A DNA stretch of 9,439 nt from assembly GCA_016284485.1 (NCBI GenBank), contig JAEEOX010000106.1:1-9439 (forward strand). The letters run 5' to 3'. The stretch is from Bacillota bacterium (GTDB lineage Bacteria; Bacillota; Clostridia; Peptostreptococcales; Anaerovoracaceae). A model generated the notes under the pieces. That model was given only the letters and a program-made list of their open reading frames with translations, did no database searches and was not told the origin of the DNA. Position numbers and translations under genes: made by a program. Positions 1-5,026 of this stretch are shown piece after piece. Within the stretch, counting starts at the first letter, position 1, and every line of letters begins with the position of its first letter.

Positions 1-17
1 TTTTTCTTGAATTCCAT
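1..17 (-). CDS. Possible start of the next gene of the metG-tatD operon (5' fragment)
   Basis: Reading the minus strand, an ATG lies 2 bases after the tatD stop codon and opens a frame beginning MEFKK before the window ends. The Shine-Dalgarno match is poor (only GGAT about 6 bases upstream, inside the tatD stop region), so translation would rely on coupling to tatD. In many Bacillota tatD is followed by rnmV (RNase M5) or ksgA (16S rRNA dimethyltransferase), but five residues cannot identify the product. It may equally be non-coding. Confidence 0.25.
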
Positions 18-19
18 TT

Positions 20-832
20 CTATCCGATCAGGCAACACTTCCTGGCGTTATCCAGTGTCGCGGCAGCCACCTCCTCGTAGGAGATGTCCTTTATCTCCGC
101 CCCCTTGCGGGCCACGTACTCCCCGTAGGGGCTCTTGTTCCTGTGCCCTCTGAAAGGCACCGGCGTCAGGTATGGCGCGTCCGTCTCGATGAGGATGCTC
201 TCAAGGGGCACCGTTTCCACCACGGAAACTGTCTTCTTGTTGTTCTTGTAGGTCAGCGGTCCGTCCACTCCCAGCACTGCGCCAAGTTTAAGATATTCTT
301 TGGCGAACTCCGCGGATCCCGAGAAGCAGTGGATGTCCACATGGGGCATGCCGTCCGTGAAAAGCGCTTTTCTCTCATCAGAGAAAGCCCCTTCCTCCAG
401 CAAAATATCCATGGTCTCCCTGTCCGCCTCTCTGGAGTGGACCACTATGGGCATGGCTATCTCGTTGGCCAGCCTGATCTGTCTCCTGAACCAGTATCTC
501 TGGTCGTCTCTGGGCGAGAGATCATAGTGGAAGTCCAGGCCGATCTCGCCTATGGCCACCACCTTCGGCTGCTTCGCCAGTTCCTTAAGTTCCAGAAGGT
601 CTTCCTCCTTCATGGACTTGGAGTCGTGGGGATGGACCCCCACCACCGCATAGCAAAACTCCAGTTCCGCCGCGTGTTCCGCAGCCATTCTGGAACTGGG
701 CATGTCGAATCCTACGTCCACAGCATACCTTACGGGAGAAGCCTGGATCTCGCTGATGAGTTCCAGGCGTTCCTCCTCGGTATAGTCTTCGTTGTTTATG
801 TGTGTATGTGAATCGAAAAGTATCTTTTCCAT
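20..832 (-). CDS. tatD: TatD-family metal-dependent deoxyribonuclease
   Basis: A 270-residue protein covering the whole TatD hydrolase family, a TIM-barrel amidohydrolase fold that cleaves DNA (3'-5' exonuclease in characterised members) in the cytoplasm. All metal ligands are visible: the HxH pair at H9 and H11 in DSHTH, E96 in GEIGLD, H132 in VVHSRE, H168 in DIHCFSG, and D218 in ETDAPYLTP. The motif PFRGHRNKS follows the last one, as is usual. The start at 832 puts the HxH motif at the expected distance from the N-terminus. It lies 7 bases downstream of the metG stop. No good Shine-Dalgarno sequence is present, so translation is probably coupled to metG. The metG-tatD order is common in Bacillota. 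The family assignment is firm; the physiological role (DNA repair, turnover or D-aminoacyl-tRNA deacylation, all proposed for relatives) is not settled by sequence. Confidence 0.95.
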   Translation of the reverse strand: MEKILFDSHTHINNEDYTEEERLELISEIQASPVRYAVDVGFDMPSSRMAAEHAAELEFCYAVVGVHPHDSKSMKEEDLLELKELAKQPKVVAIGEIGLDFHYDLSPRDDQRYWFRRQIRLANEIAMPIVVHSREADRETMDILLEEGAFSDERKALFTDGMPHVDIHCFSGSAEFAKEYLKLGAVLGVDGPLTYKNNKKTVSVVETVPLESILIETDAPYLTPVPFRGHRNKSPYGEYVARKGAEIKDISYEEVAAATLDNARKCCLIG

Positions 833-839
833 TCTGTGC

Positions 840-2816
840 CTAGTTTACGGATGATCCGTCTTCAGCGTCGGATCCCACCGTATGCAGGTCTCCGTCCTCT
901 CCGGCGTAAAGGATCATGCCGTAGGACTCCAGTCCTCTAAGCATCCTGGGCTTCAGGTTGGCCACAACCACCACCTTCCTGCCCAGCATCTCTTCGGGAG
1001 TGAAACTTTCTGCGACTCCGGAGATGACCTGTCTCACCTCTGTTCCCATCTTGACCTGGAATACCAGGAGCTTGTCTGCCTTGGGGTGTTTCTCCGCCTT
1101 GATGATGGTTCCCACTCTCAGGTCGATCTTGTCGAAATCATCGAACTCGATGGGGTCCTTGATCTTCAGGGGAACGGAGTTCAGGATGGCCTTCTCAACG
1201 GGATCCGTCACGGATTCCATGGCCTTCTTCCTGTCCATCTCCTCTGCGATCTCAGTGAGCTCGGCCAGTTCCTTCTCTATGTCCAGTCTGGGGAAAAGTG
1301 CGTTGCCGCGCTTTACCTGCTCGCCGTACATCATGAAGAACTGATCTGCATCCTCCCACTGAACGTCGGCATACCACAGTCCCAGCTGCTTCCTGATCTC
1401 GTCGGATGAGGTGTGCATGAAGGGATAGATGAGGACTGAAACTATTCTCAGTGTCTCTGCCAGGTGGTTCATGACAGTGTCCAGCTCGGCTTTTTTGCTC
1501 TCGTCCTTGGCAAGGATCCAGGGAGCCTTCTCGTCGATGTACTTGTTGGCGCGTCTCACCACCTGCCAGATGGATTCCAGAGCCATATTGAAGGCGAACT
1601 GATCCATCTCAGTCTCCACCTTGCCGCGGCAGGCCAAAGCCATGTCTTCCAGTTCCTGGTCGATGTCATCGTGGGTGTTGGACATGGGCACTGCGCCACC
1701 GCAGTACTTCTCGATCATGGAAACGGTCCTTGAAAGCAGGTTGCCCAGGTCGTTGGCCAGATCGTAGTTGATCCTCTTGAGGAGAACCTCATTGGTGAAG
1801 TTGCCGTCCTGTCCGAAGGTGTATTCTCTGAGCAGGAAGTACTTCAACGCGTCGATGCCGTATCTCTCGATGAGGATGACCGGGTCAACCACGTCCTTGC
1901 CCTTCAGGGCCTTGGACTTGGATACCTTCTCGCCGCCCAGGAGCAGCCAGCCATGGCCCAAGACCTTCTTGGGAAGGGGAAGACCTGCTGACATCAGCAT
2001 AGCGGGCCAGAGTATAGCGTGGAATCTTACGATCTCCTTGCCTACCAGATGGACGTCGGCCGGCCAGTACTTCAGATACTGCTCTGAATCTTCCGGTCCG
2101 CCCAGGGCTGTCACGTAGTTGGACAGAGCGTCCACCCACACATACATCACGTGCTCCGGGTTGTTGGGTACGGGGATGCCCCAGTCGAAAGTTGTCCTTG
2201 AGATGCAGGTGTCCTCCAGACCTTTCTCGATGAATCCTCTCATCTCGTTGCGTCTGGTCTCCGGTTCAAGGAACTCGGGATGCTCGTCATAGAGTTTGAG
2301 CACCTTGTCCGCATAGGCGGAAAGCCTGAAGAAATACGCGTCCTCGGACATCTTCTTCACGGGACGTCCGCAGTCGGGGCAGTTGCCGTCCACCAGCTGC
2401 TTCTCGGTCCAGTAGGACTCACAGTCTCTGCAGTAGAGTCCCTCGTATTTGCCCAGATAGATGTCGCCCTTGTCGTACATTCTCTGCCAGATCTTCTGGG
2501 CGCGCTCCATGTGCCTGGGCTCCGTGGTCCTGATGAAGTCATCGTAGGAGATCTCCATGGTCTTCCAGAGCTCCTTGATGCCTGCCACCACTTCGTCCAC
2601 ATAGGCCTGGGGGCTCACGCCCTTCTCGTCGGCCTTGGCCTGGATCTTCTGTCCGTGCTCGTCGGTTCCCGTGAGGAAGTGCACGTCATATCCCTGAAGG
2701 CGCTTGAAGCGGGCCATGGCGTCGGCCATGACCGTGCAGTAGGTGTGCCCTATGTGCAGATTCGAGCTGGGATAATATATGGGTGTGGTTATGTAATACG
2801 TTCCTTTGTTCTGCAT
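840..2816 (-). CDS. metG: Methionyl-tRNA synthetase with C-terminal tRNA-binding domain
   Basis: This 658-residue class I aminoacyl-tRNA synthetase charges tRNA-Met with methionine using ATP. The Rossmann catalytic domain carries the HIGH signature at residues 21-24 and KVSKS (a KMSKS variant) at 297-301. Between them is a zinc knuckle with C129, C132, C146 and C149, of the single CxxC...CxxC type. An anticodon-binding helical domain follows (about 340-510), with APWILAKD at 431-438. Residues about 556-658 form the EMAP/Trbp111-like tRNA-binding OB-fold, with DLRVGTI and HPKADKL, which also mediates dimerisation in family members. The length is normal for the bacterial two-chain-like form. 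The start is set by a GAGG six bases upstream, inside the final codons of the preceding small gene. Only one base separates that gene's stop from this ATG, which indicates translational coupling. tatD follows 7 bases downstream. Confidence 0.98.
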   Translation of the reverse strand: MQNKGTYYITTPIYYPSSNLHIGHTYCTVMADAMARFKRLQGYDVHFLTGTDEHGQKIQAKADEKGVSPQAYVDEVVAGIKELWKTMEISYDDFIRTTEPRHMERAQKIWQRMYDKGDIYLGKYEGLYCRDCESYWTEKQLVDGNCPDCGRPVKKMSEDAYFFRLSAYADKVLKLYDEHPEFLEPETRRNEMRGFIEKGLEDTCISRTTFDWGIPVPNNPEHVMYVWVDALSNYVTALGGPEDSEQYLKYWPADVHLVGKEIVRFHAILWPAMLMSAGLPLPKKVLGHGWLLLGGEKVSKSKALKGKDVVDPVILIERYGIDALKYFLLREYTFGQDGNFTNEVLLKRINYDLANDLGNLLSRTVSMIEKYCGGAVPMSNTHDDIDQELEDMALACRGKVETEMDQFAFNMALESIWQVVRRANKYIDEKAPWILAKDESKKAELDTVMNHLAETLRIVSVLIYPFMHTSSDEIRKQLGLWYADVQWEDADQFFMMYGEQVKRGNALFPRLDIEKELAELTEIAEEMDRKKAMESVTDPVEKAILNSVPLKIKDPIEFDDFDKIDLRVGTIIKAEKHPKADKLLVFQVKMGTEVRQVISGVAESFTPEEMLGRKVVVVANLKPRMLRGLESYGMILYAGEDGDLHTVGSDAEDGSSVN

Positions 2817-2817
2817 T

Positions 2818-2994
2818 TTATTCCTCGTCCTCCTTCTCGGCTGATTCCGGGAATAAAGTGCTCATGATCATGTTGGTCCCCGCCACCAGCGCTACGCCGG
2901 CAGCCAGTCCAAGAGCCAGAAGGCCCGTGATCGCTTTGCCTACATTTCTGGGTGTAACGTTCTCACCCTCGGCCATGATTCTTCCTGTCTTCAT
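2818..2994 (-). CDS. Small single-span membrane protein, 58 residues, function unknown
   Basis: A 58-residue protein starting MKTGRIMAEG. A GAGGAGG ribosome binding site (3001-3007) sits 6 bases before the ATG and overlaps the last codons of the kinase gene, so I prefer this start over the upstream in-frame ATG at 3027. Residues about 20-45 form one hydrophobic alanine/glycine/leucine-rich helix (AITGLLALGLAAGVALVAG), preceded by basic residues (R16, K20) and followed by an acidic tail (SAEKEDEE). By the positive-inside rule the N-terminus should be cytoplasmic. No lipobox, cysteine or catalytic motif is present. It is sandwiched between the cytidylate kinase-like gene and metG: the kinase stop (2996-2998) lies just upstream of this start and metG follows one base after the stop. 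I do not recognise a family, and being in the metG operon does not give it a function. Confidence 0.8.
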   Translation of the reverse strand: MKTGRIMAEGENVTPRNVGKAITGLLALGLAAGVALVAGTNMIMSTLFPESAEKEDEE

Positions 2995-2995
2995 T

Positions 2996-3622
2996 CTATG
3001 CCTCCTCAATGTATTTTCTCTTCTCAACGTAGTCGGCGATGAGCTCTGCAGCTTCCTGCTCGGTGATGTAGCTGGAATTGATGCAGAGATTATAGTTTCT
3101 CACGTCTCCGTACTTGTATTCAGTGTGATAGTTGTAATAGTTGGACCTCGCCTTGTCCACCGCAAGCACAGCGTTCTTGGCTCCGTCCGGATTCTCTCCG
3201 TACTCCATGACGGCTCTCCTGATCCTGTCCTCCAGATCAGCATAGATGAACACGTTGGTCACACCGGGCTTGTCCTTGAGCACATAGTCTGCGCAGCGGC
3301 CGATGATCACGCCTGTCTCTGAGGCACCGATCTCCTGGATCACCCTGTACTGGGCCAGGAAAAGTCTGTCGTTCACCGAAAGATCCTTGGACACGCCGCC
3401 TCCCTCGGTGAAGCTGAGTGCTGACGCCAGACTGTAGGCGAATCCCGACTTGGCCTTCATCTCAGCTCCTTCGATGACCTCTCTGGAATATCCACTCTCC
3501 TCCACGGCCATGTCGATTATTTCCTTGTCATAAAACGGTACGTTGAGGATGTCCGCCAGGATCTTGCCTATGGTGCGGCCGCCTGATCCGTACTGTCTTG
3601 AGATCGTTACGAGTTTTTTCAT
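2996..3622 (-). CDS. Cytidylate kinase-like family protein (nucleotide/nucleoside kinase fold)
   Basis: A 208-residue P-loop protein of the cytidylate kinase-like family (Pfam Cytidylate_kin2 type). The N-terminal ISRQYGSGGRTIGK contains the phosphate-binding loop (residues 12-20), followed by LADILNVPFYDKEII, typical of this family. Other hallmarks are IIGRCADYVL (107-116) and the tyrosine-rich segment NYYNYHTEYKYGD (161-173). The expected activity is phosphoryl transfer from ATP to CMP/dCMP or a related small substrate, but many members are uncharacterised and a standalone cmk may exist elsewhere in the genome. The start at 3622 is supported by GGGAGG (3629-3634) six bases upstream. A longer in-frame ATG at 3676 would add 18 residues outside the domain and lies at the predicted transcription start, so it is rejected. 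First gene of the metG operon. Confidence 0.88.
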   Translation of the reverse strand: MKKLVTISRQYGSGGRTIGKILADILNVPFYDKEIIDMAVEESGYSREVIEGAEMKAKSGFAYSLASALSFTEGGGVSKDLSVNDRLFLAQYRVIQEIGASETGVIIGRCADYVLKDKPGVTNVFIYADLEDRIRRAVMEYGENPDGAKNAVLAVDKARSNYYNYHTEYKYGDVRNYNLCINSSYITEQEAAELIADYVEKRKYIEEA

Positions 3623-3636
3623 GTTTTGCCTCCCTG

Positions 3637-3678
3637 AATTGAAGACTTGTTGTTCTTTAAACAAAAACTTCTTCAATT
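3637..3678 (-). promoter_or_regulatory. 5' leader inverted repeat of the kinase-metG operon
   Basis: Perfect 9-bp inverted repeat AATTGAAGA (3637-3645) / TCTTCAATT (3670-3678) with a 24-base loop that itself contains weaker complementary bits (CTTGTT / AACAA). With the predicted -10 box at 3683-3688, transcription would begin close to 3676, placing this hairpin at the extreme 5' end of the mRNA. The ribosome binding site at 3629-3634 lies outside the stem, so a role in mRNA stability is more likely than occlusion of translation. It does not have the conserved length or sequence of a T-box that could be expected ahead of an aminoacyl-tRNA synthetase gene. Confidence 0.45.
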
Positions 3679-3682
3679 TATT

Positions 3683-3711
3683 ATTTTATCCCAATGACCG
3701 CTGACATTCAA
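3683..3711 (-). promoter_or_regulatory. Sigma-A type promoter of the cytidylate kinase-metG-tatD operon
   Basis: On the minus strand TTGAAT (3711-3706) and TAAAAT (3688-3683) are separated by 17 bases, a standard vegetative promoter layout. The predicted start of transcription is about 3676, leaving a leader of roughly 54 bases before the kinase ATG. It is the only good promoter seen for the four-gene operon. Confidence 0.65.
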
Positions 3712-3731
3712 GTATAAACTGCCCTAATGCC

Positions 3732-3761
3732 TTGTTATCCATTGCCCTCTTGTGATATAAT
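3732..3761 (+). promoter_or_regulatory. Sigma-A type promoter of deoC, with extended -10
   Basis: TTGTTA (3732-3737), an 18-base spacer and a perfect TATAAT (3756-3761) preceded by TG one base upstream (TGA-TATAAT, extended -10). The predicted start is about 3768, giving a leader of about 50 bases before deoC. It is back to back with the kinase-operon promoter; the two -35 boxes are about 20 bases apart, so one regulator could affect both. No clear DeoR-like operator was identified. Confidence 0.7.
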
Positions 3762-3818
3762 GGTGGCGCAAAATATGTCAGCGAAAGCTTTTGACTGAAC
3801 TATATAGAGGGAAAAGAA

Positions 3819-4496
3819 ATGACAGAACTTAAGAAACCGCTTAACAAGTATTTTGATCACACCCTTCTGAAGCCCGAGGCTACCAACGAACAGATCGACG
3901 TTCTCTGCGCCGAAGCCAGAGAGCACGACTTCTTCTCAGTCTGCGTCAACACCTGCTACGTGGCGAGATGCTACGACAACTTAAGGGGCACAGACGTGAA
4001 GGTGGCTGCAGTGGTAGGATTCCCCCTGGGAGCCTGCACTTCCGAATCCAAAGCCTATGAGACCAAGGAGGCTTTCATGAACGGCGCATCCGAAGTGGAT
4101 ATGGTCCTCAACGTCGGAAAGTTCAAGTCCGGCGACTATGATTACGTAAGAGACGACATCAAGGCCGTGACAGCCGCAGCCTCCGTATTCAACGGCACAG
4201 TGAAGGTCATCCTGGAGACCTGTCTCCTCACCAAGGAAGAGATCGCAGAGGCCTGCAAGCTCTCTCTGGAGGGCGGCGCTCAGTTCGTAAAGACTTCCAC
4301 AGGCTTCTCCACCGGCGGAGCCACAGCTGAGGATGTGGCCATCATGAGGGCTACCGTAGGCGACAGAGCTCAGGTAAAGGCCTCCGGCGGCATCAGGGAT
4401 CTCAGGACCTGTCTTGAGATGATCGAAGCCGGCGCAGACCGCATCGGCGCCTCCGCATCAGTGAAGATCATGGAGGAATTCGCCAATGAGCACTAA
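3819..4496 (+). CDS. deoC: Deoxyribose-phosphate aldolase
   Basis: A 225-residue class I aldolase that reversibly splits 2-deoxy-D-ribose 5-phosphate into glyceraldehyde 3-phosphate and acetaldehyde, the last step of deoxynucleoside salvage in the cytoplasm. The TIM-barrel catalytic residues are present: D94 in EVDMVLNVG, the Schiff-base lysine K158 in FVKTSTGF, and the second active-site lysine K187 in VKASGGIR. DHTLLKPEAT near the N-terminus and GASASVKI at the C-terminus are also family hallmarks. The length is typical of the short bacterial form. GAGGG (start about 3807) lies upstream of the ATG at the end of a purine-rich stretch. It is not linked here to a nucleoside phosphorylase or phosphopentomutase, with which deoC often travels. 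A small membrane-protein gene overlaps its last 11 bases. Confidence 0.97.
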   Translation: MTELKKPLNKYFDHTLLKPEATNEQIDVLCAEAREHDFFSVCVNTCYVARCYDNLRGTDVKVAAVVGFPLGACTSESKAYETKEAFMNGASEVDMVLNVGKFKSGDYDYVRDDIKAVTAAASVFNGTVKVILETCLLTKEEIAEACKLSLEGGAQFVKTSTGFSTGGATAEDVAIMRATVGDRAQVKASGGIRDLRTCLEMIEAGADRIGASASVKIMEEFANEH

Positions 4497-4662
4497 GACC
4501 AGGTATCTCCTTCAGGGACTTTTCTTCTTCCTGCTGGCAGCCTTCTGCCTCTATGCCCGGTTCACGGGTCAGGCGGGCTGGATCCAGAGGTTCACACTGG
4601 TGGGCACGGTGCTGTCCCTGGTGGTGGGCGTGATCTACATCAAAAACGCGTTCAGGAAATAG
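4486..4662 (+). CDS. Small two-span membrane protein overlapping deoC, 58 residues, function unknown
   Basis: A 58-residue frame starting MSTKTRYLLQ with an ATG inside the deoC 3' end (11-base overlap, different frame) and a GGAGG at 4472-4476, nine bases upstream, also inside deoC. Two hydrophobic segments are visible: residues about 7-23 (YLLQGLFFFLLAAFCLY) and about 36-53 (FTLVGTVLSLVVGVIYIK). They are joined by a short loop with R25 and R35, and the protein ends in basic residues (NAFRK). The intrinsic terminator follows 9 bases after the stop, so it is the last gene of the deoC transcript. The overlap, ribosome binding site and composition argue that it is real. I do not recognise the family; the placement gives no function on its own. 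Confidence 0.7.
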   Translation: MSTKTRYLLQGLFFFLLAAFCLYARFTGQAGWIQRFTLVGTVLSLVVGVIYIKNAFRK

Positions 4663-4671
4663 GATATAGAG

Positions 4672-4702
4672 AGACCCCGCGGCGGACGCGGGGTCTTTTT
4701 TT
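4672..4702 (+). terminator. Rho-independent terminator of the deoC operon
   Basis: A 9-bp perfect GC-rich stem AGACCCCGC (4672-4680) / GCGGGGTCT (4688-4696) with a 7-base loop, followed by an uninterrupted run of T to 4702. It lies 9 bases after the stop of the small membrane-protein gene. Confidence 0.95.
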
Positions 4703-4750
4703 ACATTTTGCGGGCGGGGATGTCGTTTTTTGTCCTGGCGCTGCGGATCT

Positions 4751-4786
4751 TACTGTACAATTTCAATATTTCGAAATCATACAGTA
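4751..4786. repeat. Palindromic unit A
   Basis: Arms TACTGTACAATTTC (4751-4764) and GAAATCATACAGTA (4773-4786) match over 12 of 14 pairs around an 8-base centre. The two non-matching pairs are C/A and A/C on the plus strand but become U-G and G-U wobbles in minus-strand RNA, giving a continuous 14-bp stem there. Confidence 0.85.
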
Positions 4787-4800
4787 AAAAAACCTGGTTT

Positions 4801-4836
4801 TACGGTCCGAAAGGTGCATTTTCCCTGTGTCTGCCC
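4801..4836. repeat. Possible decayed palindromic unit
   Basis: TTTTACGGTCCGAAA (4798-4812) matches the left end of unit B (TTTTACTGTATGAAA) at 12 of 15 positions, and a CTGTG follows at 4825-4829 as in B with a 2-base shift. The right arm is not palindromic. Its place between A and B is close to the empty 52-bp slot. The similarity is weak and could be chance. Confidence 0.3.
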
Positions 4837-4854
4837 ATGGTTTGATGGTAATTT

Positions 4855-4890
4855 TACTGTATGAAATCAAATAATCCATTCTGTGCAGTA
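4855..4890. repeat. Palindromic unit B, inverted relative to A and C
   Basis: Arms TACTGTATGAAATC (4855-4868) and CATTCTGTGCAGTA (4877-4890). On the plus strand they pair at most positions if G-U wobbles are allowed (positions 6, 8 and 9 of the stem). TTTT before and AAAA after can extend the stem by 3 bp. Its reverse complement resembles unit A, especially the GATTTCATACAGTA end. Confidence 0.7.
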
Positions 4891-4906
4891 AAACATGGAG
4901 CCACCC

Positions 4907-4942
4907 TACTGTACAATTTCAATTTTTGGGGATCATACAGTA
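4907..4942. repeat. Palindromic unit C
   Basis: The left 17 bases are identical to unit A and the right 11 bases (ATCATACAGTA) are also identical; four internal positions differ. The outer stem TACTGTA / TACAGTA (4907-4913, 4936-4942) is perfect. The inner part is altered to TTTTTGGGGATC, which forms a different inverted repeat with downstream sequence. Confidence 0.85.
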
Positions 4943-4966
4943 AAACAAGCTGCCATGATCCCCAAA
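4925..4966. repeat. 12-bp perfect inverted repeat overlapping unit C
   Basis: TTTGGGGATCAT (4925-4936) and ATGATCCCCAAA (4955-4966) are exact reverse complements separated by 18 bases. The left arm lies inside the right half of palindromic unit C, so in RNA this stem and the unit C stem are mutually exclusive. There is no T run immediately after it on the plus strand (GACGGCTCC follows), so it is not a canonical terminator itself. Confidence 0.65.
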
Positions 4967-4981
4967 GACGGCTCCCCCTCC

Positions 4982-5018
4982 AAAAAAACCAAAAGCGGCT
5001 GGCGCTCCAGCCGCTTTT
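4982..5018 (-). terminator. Rho-independent terminator of the hydrogenase operon, probably bidirectional
   Basis: Read on the minus strand, a strong stem GCGGCTGG / CCAGCCGC with a 4-base loop starts about 9 bases after the hydA stop. It is followed by TTTT, GG and seven further T (4988-4982). On the plus strand the same stem (4991-5002 / 5007-5018) is followed by TTTTT (5015-5019), so it may also catch read-through from the deoC side. Confidence 0.9.
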
Positions 5019-5026
5019 TCGTTTTA

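Larger units (their letters stand above)
4751..4942. repeat. Array of 36-bp palindromic repeats on a 52-bp register
   Basis: Three elements, each exactly 36 bp from TACTGTA to TACAGTA (TGCAGTA in the middle one), lie at 4751-4786, 4855-4890 and 4907-4942. Their centres are 104 and 52 bp apart, i.e. 2 x 52 and 1 x 52. The outer two are in the same orientation and identical at 32 of 36 positions. The middle one matches better when inverted (25 of 36). A decayed copy may occupy the vacant slot near 4801-4836 (TTTTACnGTnnGAAA followed by CTGTG). Each element is flanked by T-rich left and A-rich right bases. The array lies in the non-coding stretch between two converging operons. Nothing seen identifies it with a known repeat class. 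Confidence 0.8.

Noticed and set aside
143..811. 222-residue plus-strand frame opposite tatD, and similar frames opposite metG and hydA
   Set aside because: Shadows produced by codon bias in GC-rich genes; the opposite strand carries all catalytic motifs of known families.
2996..3676. Longer start for the cytidylate kinase-like gene at 3676
   Set aside because: It would add 18 residues outside the domain, lacks a ribosome binding site and lies at the predicted transcription start; the ATG at 3622 has GGGAGG six bases upstream.
4751..4942. CRISPR array
   Set aside because: The repeats are long palindromes with one inverted copy and only 16-18 bases between neighbouring ladder slots; there are too few units, no uniform spacers and no cas genes.
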